From contig OX377206.1 in the NCBI GenBank assembly GCA_947396885.1, positions 19,897,114 through 19,961,113 of the forward strand: a DNA stretch of 64,000 bases, written 5' to 3'. Positions 23,701 through 36,239 of this stretch are shown here, piece after piece. The translations under genes and the position numbers were made by a program. Numbering within the stretch: position 1 is the stretch's first letter; each line of letters starts with the position of its first letter. The notes beneath the pieces are model-generated. The model had not been told where the DNA came from. It made no database searches and saw only the letters and a program-made list of their open reading frames with translations. The stretch is from Heligmosomoides polygyrus polygyrus. Its lineage: Eukaryota > Nematoda > Chromadorea > Rhabditida > Heligmosomidae.

Positions 23701-26700
23701 ACACGGCCAAAGCGCACTGCTGGAATAGAGTCGTAAAACTTTCAGCTACGCATCGCTTCCAGAGAGCTCTTTGGAGAAAATAAGAGTCAAAGTATTCTGA
23801 AGACCACAGTGAAATATGAGAAAAGTCCGGTACTGTTGGGAAATGCAGCCTATGCGGCCGGAGATGTGTGATGCCCACTAAAGAAACAAGGAGCGCTAAC
23901 GTAAGATGTTATAGAAGTGTGTAAGAGGAAGAACAACAGGATATGGGAAGTTTAACGTGGGTGGTTCGTCTGATGCCCAATCAACACCAAAAATTCTATA
24001 CCATGTCTGGTCTTTCATTTAATTTTCTCAACGGTTCTATTACCTACAATCTGCTAAATAACTTGGTCGGTTCGTTTGAATAGTCCCATCTCTTTTCTTA
24101 TTTTTTATCATTGACATAGTTACGACTAACAGAGAAAGACTTTGCTTTAAAGCAGTTACCCAAAAACATCAGTTACGATGGTCCTGACCTCAACTAAAGC
24201 TTGAGACGCTTAAAAGTCTTAGTTACTGGTTATAAGATATTTTCTGCCTCTTTTTGTTGAGGTTGGATCAACGTAAAGAAATGATATTGATGGCTTCGCA
24301 GGTAAGGGGAAAACTTCTATACAGAGTTCCTCAACTCTTGAATGTAGCAGCTTCATGCCTTTGAACTTTTCGACATGAATACGGTACATATCGAATTTTT
24401 GCTCGAGCTGGTTCTAGGTAAAAACTCGATCGATACATAAGAACCTGTTAGGCGGTAATAAAGATCTGTTCGCCTTCGATTCACTGATGCTGCAATAGCC
24501 TCCCTCTACTGGCCTCCCTCCCTCCTCCCACAGGCAAGCATACGGTAGCCGTCGCGCACGCGGTAGCGAGAGTAAATCGCCACTTTCAGAAACTCACAGT
24601 CTCTTGACATGCCGACGGCGATACACTTCTTGAAGCGGCACGCCTGACAGCGATTCCGATTCTGCTTGTAGATCGGACATGCTCCGTCGCGCAGACAGCG
24701 ATACTCCATGCGCTTCTGAATGCTCCGACGGAAGAATCCCTGAAAATCAGATGCCATGAGAGAGTGAGAGCAGACGGCTCGGCCTGTCTTCCGATTCCTC
24801 ATCATCCAATCTATCGATCAATAATTAGCTGTAACTCGCAAAATTTGGCAGACGGTAGGCGCACGGTGTGTTGCGCAACTGCGGACACAAGAGATGTTCG
24901 CGGAAATAGCGAGCTGGGCGAGGAGCGACCGAGGCAGCCAGACGGACAGCCTTATTAATTTGTCATCGACGGTCCACTCCACAGTATTCAGTTGCATGTT
25001 GGCAAATAAATCTTCTGGACCACTACTCTCCTTCTTAGCGTGACTATGAGCCACGGAGGAAATTCGCAGGATGGATTACGGTATGAAAACACCAGCAGCC
25101 ACATTCTCCACTATAAGCCTGGATTCAGTACAGAAGGAGAAACTCGCAGCTCCCTGATCTGCCTTAGAATCCACCGAAAGATCCTGCTACGGATATAATA
25201 AGACCAGCTGGCTACATGGTTACGTAAGACGTGTTGACGTGAAGGGAAAATCCCAAATCTGTATTTCTTCAAAATTCATTTTACCACTTTAAATTTTCAA
25301 AAATAGAGGACTTCAAACCAGACGTAATGAAAATTTTGGATCTATCTTAGTGCAGGAAGGGGGCGTTTTATTCAGAGTATTTGACAACGATGTTAAAATT
25401 AGAAGTGAACTTTTATAAAGACGACAAACCAATTCTATTTACGAGGGTTCTTCTGCAGCTCTTTAGCTTGAAAAGACCATCCTGTGGGTGTTTGTTTCGT
25501 GTCTCTAGCTGTGCCCCACTCCGACTGAGATAGATGCAAAAAATTCTCTTCAGTTTTCGGTGTGCTCAAGAAAGGGCCCGAAAAGCCCCTGAAGTTAAAA
25601 AGAAGTCAAATTTCACGGCATCCTGCAGCCAAAAGACATTTGAAATTTCATTTCAGGTTCCATTCGACAGCCAAAGAAAAAGCATCAATATCAAGTTTGC
25701 TATTAGAAAACCTACCTTGCATCCTTCGCAGGACGTCACACCGTAGTGATATCCACTGGCTTTATCACCACAGACCTTACAGATCAGTAAGGCTTTTCCA
25801 CCGCTTGGTACCAGTAACGTAGCCGGTTGTGGTGATGTTCGATCTGAAATGTTTTCAATAATTTAACCTTCCTTTCCACAACAAACCTCCAATTTTTCGT
25901 CCTCTGCAGACATTTGCTGTTTACCAAAAAAACAAACGAAGATTCAGAGAATATATAGCACCTATTTAATTATTTATTTTTGCAGCAATAGCAATGCTAG
26001 AATGCAAAAAGTAAACACTGGAAGGTTCTGAGGACTGATTGGCTTTGCACAAAAAAGATTTAAAGCATTTTTTTAAAAATAACATTACCTTTTGGAATAC
26101 ATAATTAGTGTTACTTTGTTCTGCAGAAATTTGATATTTAGAATTTTTGAAAAAAAGAATAACAATAATTTCTCTGTCTTCGACGAGCTGGTGCCCAGAA
26201 AAACTAAAACTTCAAGCGGAAAATTCCTCGGCATCTTTGGTGTTGGAAGGTTCAGCGCTAGTACAACCAAATGATCAGAAGTTTTTTTGAAGTTATGTTT
26301 GCATAATGGTTTTCATATCTTTCTAAAGTCCATATTTTGCATTTTCAGATGCTAAAAGTCAATGGTTCCTAAAAATCAATGAGAAACTGAAATATATGTA
26401 AATCAGAAATTTTAACACCAAAATTCTACAACCTTTTGTACAGCCACTTTCAAAATGTGCAATTTAGAACAGCTTCAACTATTTAACAGGGCCGAACGAA
26501 TTTCGCAGATTTTTGCAATTTGCTCTCAAATTCTCATCAGTGAGCTGTGCTGTAATATAAGCTTTTGAGCCCTGACTTTATGAAGAACCGTATTAGCCTA
26601 CCGGAAACCAGAAATGATCCTTTGAGAAAGAAATAAATGTCTCGAGGAAGCGACTATTTTCCAAATTTCTCGCAAGCTGTTTAGATTGCTAATTCTTTGG

Positions 26701-28215
26701 AAAAAGTTTGGCCTTCGTGTTAGCAAATGAAGAAAGAATAGGCGACTTCTGTTGACGTTGCCAACTGTCGAGAGGTAAAATCATAAAGTTCGGTTCATAA
26801 AGAAAGTAAACTTCCTTCTTCTCCTTACTCATGAAGCTGGTTACTTAATGGGTAATTATGGACACCGCAAATCTTGTAGTAATAGAAGACTTTTTAATTG
26901 TTCCTTTGTGCAATTATCTAGCGAGCGTATAATACGTGAAAAACGTAGGACCAATTTCAAGTTCTGCATGGTCACTTCGAGGCAGCTTACGCCAATCTTT
27001 CACCGTTACTTTTTTAGGCAATTCTACTGCATTGAAGCTCTCGAACTTCGACTGAACCTCTTCACATCGTCTCCGAGATTCAAGCAACGAAGTTCTATGT
27101 TTAAAAAATCGCAATTTCTCATTGCCAGAAAAACTGGCTTGATATTTTCAGCTATTGGTGACCATTCTAGATGTTCTATAAGTGCTCAAAACTACGCTCT
27201 CTCTCCTACGTAGTAGCATCAGGACCGCTCATCGCCCAATGGGGGAGGGATTGTAGTAGGGGAGGGAACCTCTACAGTGTCGAAGCGGCGAAAGCTTTGG
27301 GCTCGACCTAATGCAAAGGATCAGGCCGTATGCATAGGATTTCCACAGTCATTTCCATAGCGCGCAGTTCAGTTTTCAGAAGACCACCAAGCGATCCCTT
27401 CCAGAGATCGGCTACCCAGAAAACCGTTCATGCCGGCGCCTACCTCCACCCATTTACCCCGCCAATCGATACAGGTATTTTGTGTGTGTGCGGTGCTGTG
27501 CTGGAATGGCCGTTGCGCAACAGGACGCGCACGGCGCGCAGGCCCAGTGCTCGAGCCGTCGTGGCCCAACAGCGACGGGGCACCTCGAGCCGATTTATGG
27601 CACCACACACCTCGCCAGACGCCTTCACTCTCCCTTTCCACTGCACGCCATCATCCCCTGCGGAGCGTCAGCAGCAGCGGCAACGCCAGGAGGCAGTCTT
27701 CTGTTGATAACAGCGACGACAAGACGCGGCTAAACGGCCATTGCAACGAGCCGAGCACTAACTGGTACTGACCGCTGTGATTCAAGCCGTTATCTGGGAA
27801 CGTGGAGTGGACTTGGAAGTCGGACGGTGTCGGAAACACGGCTCGCTCGGTGAAATACGACGGTTCCTGCTTGTACGGACGGTAAGGAAACGCCGAGGCT
27901 TCGTCGGGCACGGGGTTCGTTGCCGTCAGCGACGGACTATATAGAGACGGGACCTGGAACAGAACGATGGAGATAGAGTGCTAAGGATCCGCAGGTCAAG
28001 TCGATGGAACTCACCTCATACGGGGAATAGCTCTGTGGGGCCCAAGCCTGTGGTGGGCTCGGTTTCTCCGTCTTCATGCAGATCAGCTGCGGCGAGCTTG
28101 AGATTTGAGACGATCGATATTCAGAAGACGCATCGCTGAGGCCCGAGTATTCATAGAAGGATGACGAGACGCGTGACGAAGACGGCGAATGGGCTGAGAA
28201 CCCGTCGAAGCTCAT
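20751..28215 (-). CDS. NR1-family nuclear hormone receptor, E75/Rev-erb class (candidate sex-1 or nhr-85 orthologue), complete 10-exon model
   Basis: Exons from 5' to 3' on the minus strand: 28215-28015, 27953-27773, 25843-25716, 24739-24598, 23719-23589, 22439-22350, 22269-22114, 21890-21674, 21226-21017 and 20917-20751. All junctions are in phase, giving 540 residues. Residues 1-148 are a Ser/Pro/Tyr-rich A/B region. The DNA-binding domain spans about 149-217: first finger [14 protein letters not shown] with P-box CEGCK, and second finger CLRDGAC...CQACRFKKC. The C-terminal extension [10 protein letters not shown] is typical of E75/Rev-erb receptors. After an acidic hinge, the ligand-binding domain runs from about 262 to 513 and ends in an AF-2-like helix LYSEIY, followed by a 27-residue tail. 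It should act in the nucleus as a ligand- or haem-regulated transcription factor (family inference). The C. elegans SEX-1 DNA-binding domain looks closest from memory, but I could not test orthology. Confidence 0.9.
22700..22900 (-). repeat. Degenerate SINE copy, minus orientation
   Basis: Matches the tRNA-headed SINE in reverse: TCCTTCCCAGATAAGTC, CCGACTCCGGAG and GACTGCGCTACACG are recognisable. It is older than the copy inserted next to it at 22920. It lies in the receptor intron 22440-23588. Confidence 0.55.
22920..23214 (+). repeat. tRNA-headed SINE, full length, 11-bp target duplication
   Basis: The head GGGCGCGTGTAGCGCAG (A-box) and GGTTCGGATTTCCCGCCC (B-box, closing onto the 5' GGGCG) form a tRNA-like fold. 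The tail is a short TTTATCC repeat. It is flanked by an exact duplication ATTTGGCCTAT at 22909-22919 and 23215-23225, which proves insertion of a unit with these ends. It lies in a receptor intron. Confidence 0.85.
26914..27145 (-). other. Unassigned open frame within a nuclear-receptor intron
   Basis: About 70 codons on the minus strand are open up to a stop at 26914, with a charged, coding-like composition (for example [13 protein letters not shown] and [18 protein letters not shown]). No family is recognised. It lies on the receptor's strand inside intron 25844-27772 and is not needed for its reading frame. It could be a decayed repeat ORF, a small nested gene, or chance. Confidence 0.2.
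27250..27720. other. GC-rich block inside the third coding-to-coding interval of the receptor gene
   Basis: This part of the 1.93-kb intron 25844-27772 is much richer in GC than its surroundings and is open in several frames on both strands. The flanking exons join in phase without it. It may be an internal promoter or alternative first exon, which E75-type genes often have, but I found no exon with fitting ends. Confidence 0.3.
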
Positions 28216-28217
28216 GC

Positions 28218-28219
28218 CT
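28218..28219 (-). promoter_or_regulatory. Splice acceptor two bases before the nuclear-receptor ATG
   Basis: Read on the minus strand, TGTTCAG ends two bases before the ATG at 28215. This suits an SL trans-splice acceptor or the end of a non-coding first intron. Confidence 0.45.
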
Positions 28220-29870
28220 GAACACTTGACGATGGCTTGAAGTGACCGATTCAAAACAAAATAAGACAAATGTTCAGCGAAATAATGAAAGGCTAAAGTT
28301 GAAATGAACGACGACACGAGGCACAAAGTGATACATTCAGGTAATGAGAGCCGTTCCACAGAAACGAAGCAGCCGAAAGGACGGAAAACGGTCGAGGAAG
28401 AGGTTCAAGAGCGTTCGGCGGTGATTACACCGTATGCGGGTCGGAGGACGGTATGGTCCCGAGTGTGTGGGCGTGGCCGGCGAGGGTAGCCCGAGCCTTG
28501 TACCGATCAGCCATTTAATGAGCAAGTTTGCATAATTACGTAACTGGCGCTGGTAATCCGCTAGCCGCTTTAGGATGAAGACGACGAGGACTTTATAGCG
28601 TGGTCTGTGTGCTTAGAAGATCTCGGCACACTTTACCTACTGCCTTCGAACGAGGCACCGGTATGGGCTCAGCAGCAGAACCGCCGAAGAATTGAGCCGA
28701 ACTGAAGATGCGAGGAAAATGCCCGGCTGTTTGTTGTCTGTCTGTCGGTCTGTCTGTATGTGTGATGTGTGTGATAGGCGGTGGTACGGCCGTGACAGGC
28801 ATGACATTGCGCTTCAAGTTGTTGTTGGGCTATTTGTTCGTGATAAGTGAAGCTGGTACTTGGTCCAGACGACTGAGAAAGCCAATAAGCCACAGCCTTC
28901 TGGAGTCATCTCGGCCGTCGGCCAGATATGAACTTCACTCCGCACCGACGATCATCAGTCTTCTTCTGTCTACGCCATGCCTCTACTTCCTATCGCCGTT
29001 CGCAGTAATCAATGCGATGGCAGACCACGTCGGCACTGGTCAGTTGAGCGGTATCGAGCAGCTCCATATCGTATCGACCCTCCCCCCTCGTCTTTCTGAT
29101 ATCGAATGATAAAAACATTCTACAAATAGCGTTATCATCGCGTTCGTTGCGCACGGTTGACCACTTGCCACCATCTCCGAGAGGACCGCAGTCAGAGACA
29201 GACAAGGCCAATTCCTGGTCTAGGGTAGGAAAATGGCAGAAAAATAAATAAATGGTCTGCTCAGTTCAGCTCACTAGTAAATGCATAATAGGGCCTCGAA
29301 ACCAAAAGCTTTGAATAGTCGAAAGATTTCCAGTGCCCAATAGACGAGGCCTTGAATACCGGCATTTTCTACAGTTTGTCTGAAAAATTGAAAGCGCTTT
29401 TTGAAAGTTTGTACCGTTATTAACAAGCGACCAGATAGAGAATTTTGAAGTTTTAAGGAAATTGGAAGAAAAAAGAAATTCAGTGAGACGCAAACCAGTT
29501 GCGCCATGAATTCAAAAAATGTTTCAGTTTATACTCGGTTGATTGTCTATACTAGCTGCCGTTTATAATTCTTGCGCTAACTACCTATCTCGCTGCATAT
29601 TCTTCTCTTTGAACTCTGGAACTAATCAGCAACAAAGAGTTAGTCGCAAAAACTCTAGGTTTTCAGCAGTCTTAATCCCAGCAAGTGTCATGGGCTTCAA
29701 ACGGTGCTTACATTTCCGCGACAATCAAATGTCATGACGGACTTGGTCAGACTTTCGAACCAGATTTCTTTCGCATATTGGAGATGCTGGGTCCGATCTC
29801 AGATGTAAAAGAAGTAGTTCTCAGTGGAAGAGGCGCAGAGCACTAAATGCGCTGATTTTATGTACACGAA
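28220..29870. other. Upstream region of the nuclear receptor
   Basis: Moderately GC-rich with a TGTCTGTCTGTC-type run near 28740-28760. The promoter probably lies here but no core element is evident. Confidence 0.4.
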
Positions 29871-30110
29871 GAATCGATTCGAGTTCGGCTCCTAATCAGT
29901 CCAACCAATCTCATCACACCTTCACATTTGGTGAATTAGTACTTATCCGATATGGAAAGGAGCCAACCGTTGGCTTCCCATCACAGATCGCTTTCGGGAT
30001 GTTATCCAGGCGAAATACGCGTGCGAAGCGACTTCATGATACGTCGTAGAAATATTATACACAGGAATGTGATGCAACCCAAGTAAATGAATTGAATAAA
30101 GGTCAAGCTA
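29870..30110 (+). repeat. Degenerate SINE copy
   Basis: GGTGAATTAGTACTTATCC, GCGAAATACGCGTGCGAAGC and the end of the body are recognisable, but the head is poorly kept. Confidence 0.45.
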
Positions 30111-30282
30111 CGATCTCATCCTCCACGGTGCAAGGTAATAACGGAAAGTCGGAAAAACTGAGCGCCTGACCAACATTTACAATGATGCGGCCAATATCTT
30201 TGCTGCAGCACGAACAATAGCTTCATATAATTGTGATACATGTAATTAGTTTGTATAATTCTGAAACGTTTGCATAATTAAT

Positions 30283-30805
30283 GGGCGCGTGTAGCGCAGT
30301 CGGAGATGTCGGCTGTCGCATACACTTAATACAAGGTTCTTGGTTCGGATTTCCCGCCCAGGCCAACCAAGGGTTCCATTCCTCCAGCGTAGGTGAATTG
30401 GTGTAATATTTGTCTGGGAAGGATAAAGTGCTAACTTGTCCATCGACTGGCTGCTGCAAGCCATTGTGTGGCCAAATACGCATTCAGATACGCATTCGCG
30501 ACAGCCGGCACCGGATACCAGGTTCCTGGTTCGGACCTTCCTCCCAGACCAACCAAGCCCTCCACCCCTCCGGGTTGGTTCGGACTTTCCTCCCAGACCA
30601 ATCAAGCCCTCCACCCCTCCGGAGTCAGCGAATGAGTACCAATCGTGTCTGGGAAGGATAAAGCGTTGAGCCTCTCCATCGGCTGGGCATAGCAAGTCAT
30701 TGTATGGCCAAATACGCATTCAAATCAACTCCAAGACACCCGTAGAAGTACAATACGTGGCGCCTCCCACAAGAGATTTAGTAACGCCTTTTATCCTTTT
30801 ACCTT
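30283..30805 (+). repeat. Composite SINE: truncated copy fused to a second copy with an internal duplication
   Basis: The first copy runs from GGGCGCGTGTAGCGCAGTCGG to about 30485. A second copy follows, with its TTCGGACCTTCCTCCCAGAC block repeated at about 30530 and 30585. The tail is TTTTATCCTTTTACC. Confidence 0.75.
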
Positions 30806-30824
30806 TTTCATTGCCTTTTGTTTA

Positions 30825-31135
30825 AAAGAGGTCAGTAATCAATAAGTCGCAAGAAAGTTACTCCCTACAGCATACAGCTGGAAAAATGAGCAGAAAACGT
30901 CTGAAAATTGTGTAGACGTCAAAAACCCCCACCAAACCTCGCCGTGCAAGGGACCCCCAAGGCTCGTGAGGCGCCGATTCCATAGTAACTTCAAGAACCC
31001 CGTACTCCTTGGGTTTTACGACTTGGCAAAAAATGAGCACCGATTTATAGTAATTGAGGGGTGGGAATTCTTCCTAAATGACTCGCCCTCTCCGTGCAGA
31101 CATACGCTTCAGTCCCTTCCGTTGTTAGAGAGGAC
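30825..31135 (+). repeat. Dispersed repeat family R1, copy 3
   Basis: Aligns with 7556-8010 but lacks the tRNA-like block. Confidence 0.6.
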
Positions 31136-31199
31136 GCCACATATGTCGTTTCTCCGAGCAGTTGACGCGTCCTCTCCTCATCATGCAGGCCACATTGAA

Positions 31200-34100
31200 G
31201 AATAGTACCGATTAACCTGTTTGGGACGAATTTTCGATTACTTCCTATTATGAATATCGATACGACCTTAGAAGAGAATAACCGAAAAAGCTCGTGTCTT
31301 CTATTCCTTGCACATTCCCTGATTTCCAAAGGGCGGCAACATCCGCAACTCAATCTGCGACATGTGCCGGGAGAAACATCATAAACAGTTTGCTACAAAT
31401 AAGTAATATGCATTTAAATGAGGACCCACGATAAAACGAACAGGCGACTCTGTTGCAAAGACTAGAAGACGCCCGAATGCGCAGAAAATAGGGTAAACGA
31501 AGAACCGAGAAATTGTCCGTCCAGTTTCAAGCAAGTGCATTTCCGAAATACATACCTCCATGATATCACGAAACACTAGAAAGTGTGGCTTATCCTAAAG
31601 GAAGAGATCAATATAAATCTTTATTTTTTATATTCTGAACAAACTTTTGAATAAAAGAATCGTGGGAATGTCATCAGAAGTGGGCATTAGGTGTTCGAAT
31701 GTTGCACTATATGCTCATACTGCTTGCAATAGCATTGTCATGGGAAAAGGATTTCACAGTTCTACGAGAAATTGAAAATTATATGAAGGCCTAAAATCCA
31801 TGACACAGATTTGACAACTATTCTAAGAACGGATTAGCTGGTCACCTTGGATGCTCTGCTTATAACAAACAAGGAGGCTTTCTTTCATTTATATAGCATG
31901 AATGAAAAAAGACTCATCCTATGACACGCGAAAGAAACCAATGAGGAAAAAGCTTGACAGAGACGAACATTGGGAAAAAACGATGAATAAAAGCGAATTA
32001 GTGGTGACACTTTTGTGTCAGACAGCAAATTTAGACATGTAAACTACATATTAACCCGGACCGGGTTTTTGAAAGCTTTCGCAGTTTTAGTGCTTTGAAT
32101 TTCTGGCCTCTGTTTAAGATTCATCCTTCGGGCCGAAGTTTGACACCATTGTATAAGCAACCATGTTGCTTTTTAATGCATGCACGTTATATAATATATA
32201 GGATACGCTTGCCGAAAATTGATGAGTTTAGGTCACTTTTTATAAGAGCTTTTAACTTCAATTTCGAATCGTAGAAATGTATGCTTCAACCTTTGAAACG
32301 CTTTGCCAGAATTAGGCCAAAATTAAGCTGCTACGTTAGAAAGAAATTGTCTAAAAGACCAGCCATGATGTGCTAACAAGAAACGCTTCAAATGAGAGAC
32401 ACAGAACCTCAAAATAATAGACAGCTTTGCTCAAAATAGGTCAGAAACTAGATAGAAGAAAAGTCCGAATGATTATATCATAACTTAGCCTAGCGCCTGA
32501 CGTATCAAAAGGTGCTCTGCTGATCCACTTAGTTTCGTGAAAGAAGGACGGCCTGAGTCTCTACTCTACGATCTGGTCCATGTAGGTTTTGCTTTTTTCA
32601 TTAGTGGGGAAAAGCTATCACTTTTTTCGGAATAGAAAATAAGTGCCATAATAAGCAGATAATGTTTGGCAACATGGAACGATCTGCGAAAAAAAAATTG
32701 GAAAAGTACTAGTCTTCTAGAATCGTCATGAAGCATCTACGTCACTGTCGAAGGACCGTATTTGCTGACTTATTACTGAGATGGTTCGAAGTGGAATCCA
32801 AAAAATAAGCAAGCTGATTGGAAAAGAATATGCCGGTAAGAATTCACAGCACGAACAAATCGTGAAAATCTGACGAAGATTTGTCCTGCTCCAATGAATA
32901 AGGAGGTCTTAAGCAGGATGACCGGTAATTCCAAATAACACATCGTTAAATTTTTCCGTACAAAAGCAGTACGGTTTGAATTTGGAAGTTTTATGTTGTT
33001 TTACATGATTTAGCCACAGGCATCACCCCTTTATGATATTATTGTCACGTACTTCTTGTAAAGCTTTCAGAGACGAGATCTTCAAAGACGATTAAGAAAA
33101 TGCATATCGACAGTTTGTCAGATCTATCTGCCTAAACCTCCACAATTAGAGAACGTTTTCTAGCTGCTTACTTTGGCAGAAAAATGTAAAATCTGACATT
33201 TCTTTATGCTCATCAAAATGCCTAACATAGCGCTAGGTTATGAACGTTTGAAATTAGAAACCGAAAACGATGGTAGCTATCGGTCAACCCAATGTTTTGA
33301 AGAGAAAATCGAACGAACCTCCGCGTATTCTTTCGAAAAAGGAAGGAGATCGACCCGGGGAAGATCAGTGGCAGATAGATCCACTCAACAGATCACCGAA
33401 TATGCTGGCCTAGAACGAATTCGGCAAACAGGACCACTTCAGATCATTGGGGTTGAGACACATCCTGTTTGAGGAATGAAGCTTAGGGCGTCTACGGTGC
33501 AATCCCAAGACGGAGGGAGGGGGGTGGGGTGGAGCACTCCATACCAGGGATAAGAGGATAATGAAAATTTGGAACCCGGATAACGGATAATTTTGCTCGA
33601 AAATGACCGGATAAGGGGAAAACGGATAACGAAGAAACAACAAAAATTAAAACTCGTTTTAAGTTGCTCTAATTTCAACGGCAGATGAGGAGTTGAAGCG
33701 CTGTTAATTTATAAGCCGCTCCTAGACATTTTGATAGTGTTTTTTAAACGGAGTGCAGTCGCCAAATTAACGACACCCTACGGGATTTTCTGCCGATCAG
33801 AAGGAAGGCAAACAAAGAGCAACATTCCTGCCTATCGCCTGCTTCGAGAGAGTTGCTTGTATTGTTCTATTTATCAGCCGCCTAGTTCTTTTTTTCAATT
33901 AAAGCTGCTGAAAAATAGAATGATCCTCGTAAGAGCAATTCTCGCGATGCCTCTTGACTATTCCGTGCTGTGAAGAAGGCGGAAGACGTCCAGCCGAATA
34001 AAGTCCACATAACAATCTTGATTCTACACCATTATAGGAAACGCTATTGTTGTTGCTGCCCTATAGCACCCCAAGATCTAAGGTACTTGAGCATGGAATT

Positions 34101-34930
34101 ATCTGGGTGAGATACAATACTAACTTTCTATCTGGTAATAACAGCAAGCAATTGTGTAGACCAATCACATATTTAAGGACTCATGACATCCAGAAGGACA
34201 GGATTACCCGACGCATTCCAAAAAGGGAGTGGTTCCCTGTGTAATAGAGAAGTTTCGCTGGAGAACTCACAAACATATCGAATCTGCATGTCTTGCAGCA
34301 CCCGCGATTCTACGTTTATTTAGTACACTTTGTTGCACCGCTGAAATGTTTAATGGAGAAGACGCTCTCTCAATGTATCCGAATTGAACCCATTTCCCTT
34401 TCGCTCGTTTTCACTGCTGTATTACGGTATTTGTTTGGTGGTTCACAACAGCATATAACTAAAAGCGTACCACTACCGCATGCAAGCAAATCGAACACAC
34501 TGAAGTCATGGAGCCACATATGGCACGACGCAAATGTCGACGGTAGAAATTCGGTTGAGCCAGGCCCTGCACTTTTAACGGTCGCTATTAGCAATTTGCA
34601 GGCCTTCTTGGTCTGCATGACTTGAGATGAAGGAACAATGCTGTGCTTAGTAGGCCTCATGAATGTATAGTACATGCTTAGCGACTCTTTAAGCATAGAA
34701 TGTAAATATCTGTAAAGCTATGTTACCAGTTCTCAAGTGAGGAAATGCCTTAACTAACCCTCCTGGATTTGAACGACTTCCGTTGTTTCTAACGACCACT
34801 CTTACGATCGTGAAGGACCCTTTACATAGTCCACCCATCACCACGTTCAAACCTAGAAGTCATGTTAGAAATCCCCCTCTTCCAAGCGAGGATGGGGATT
34901 TCGTAAGGCAAACATTAGACTGTGTATGAA
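31200..34930. other. Long AT-rich region without recognisable gene
   Basis: Only short frames on both strands. A GGATAA-rich patch near 33540-33640 loosely recalls the 6060 minisatellite. No exon series could be built. Confidence 0.4.
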
Positions 34931-34937
34931 GAAAATA

Positions 34938-35222
34938 GCGTGTAGCGCAGTCGGCGGAGGCGCGACTGTCGCGTGCACCTGATACCAGGTTCCTGGTTCG
35001 GATTTCCCGCCCAGGCCAACCAAGCCTTCCATCCTTCCGGGGTCGGTGAATTGGTACCAGAAGTGTCTGGGAAGGATAAAGCGCTGACTTGCTCATCGGC
35101 TGGCCACCGCAAGTCATTGTATGGCCAAATACGCATTCGTGTCGCCTCCACGACATCCCGTAGAAGTAGAATGCGCTGGCGCATCCCAAAGGAGATTGAG
35201 TAACGCCGTCCTTTATCCTTAT
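34938..35222 (+). repeat. tRNA-headed SINE, 13-bp target duplication
   Basis: Starts at GCGTGTAGCGCAG (first bases of the head missing) and ends TCCTTTATCCTTAT. Exact duplication TATGAAGAAAATA at 34925-34937 and 35223-35235. Confidence 0.85.
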
Positions 35223-35539
35223 TATGAAGAAAATACACAACAATAGAACAACGAAATAGAACAACAATAAAAGAAAGTCTTTCGAAGTGTGAGTACGGAG
35301 TGGTCCCCGCCTTGGGATTGCACCGCGTCTACTTCTGCATGCTGCCATAGGTTTCGCCGATGAATGAGTGCTATTCGGGGGGAGGGGGGAGGCAAAAGTA
35401 ATAAGACAAATTGAAAAAATTCTTTATCTTTTTATAACTCAATTACACATCAACGATGCTGAGGAATCTGTATGCCATTAAGGTCAATGACTTGCTGTCA
35501 TCGCTCAGCCAACTTCCTGATCCCATCCTTGTCATCAGC

Positions 35540-35715
35540 TTATAACCTTGCATTGAGGGTTTTGGTTTAAACCCCTCCTAGAACCAAAACTTTAAATCCC
35601 TCCGAGGTCCGTGTACGTTTTGTTATAGACCTGTCCGGGATGAATACAAAACTGACTTCTCCGTTCATTGGACAATGGAGGTCATTGTATATTAAATGAC
35701 ATCACTGCTTGAACA
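35540..35715 (+). repeat. Degenerate SINE body
   Basis: CCTCCGAGGTCCGTG, GACCTGTCCGGGATGAA and GTCATTGTATATTAAATG follow the SINE order with many changes. Confidence 0.45.
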
Positions 35716-35730
35716 CAGTAACAGCAAGTA

Positions 35731-36022
35731 AAGGATAAAGGATAAAGGACGACGTTACTCCATCCCTTTTAGGATGCGCCACGCATTCTACTTCTACCGG
35801 ATGTCGTGGAGGCGTTTTGAATGCGTATTTGGCCATACAATGACTTGCGATGGCCAGCCCATGAATAAGTCAGCGCTTTATCCTTCCCAGATAAGTCTGG
35901 TACCAATTCACCGACCCCAAGGATGGAAGGTTCGGTTGGCCTGGGCGGGAAATCCGAACCAGAAACCTGGTATCGGGTGGGCGCGACAGCCGGCGCCTCA
36001 TACGACTGCGCTACACGCGCCC
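35731..36022 (-). repeat. tRNA-headed SINE, 9-bp target duplication
   Basis: Reverse copy from an AAGGATAAAGGATAAAGG tail to CTACACGCGCCC. CAGCAAGTA flanks both sides (35722-35730 and 36023-36031). Confidence 0.8.
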
Positions 36023-36239
36023 CAGCAAGTATAATAGGATAAAACACGTTTACCTCACCCAAGGTGTGGCTTAGCGTTGAAAACATGCTAGCTGCTAACC
36101 ATTCCAATGTCATGCAAAAATTCCGAAGAGTTCGCTGCAGAAAGATTAGCACTATTCGAATATTAGGTCTGAGTTCTCTATGCATGGACGTTAAGGGTAG
36201 ACATAGGCCCAAAAACAGATTTTCCAAACCCCACTCTTA

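Noticed and set aside
27369..27771. Long overlapping frames in the GC-rich block as extra receptor exons
   Set aside because: The flanking exons already join in phase and no suitable acceptor/donor pair was found.
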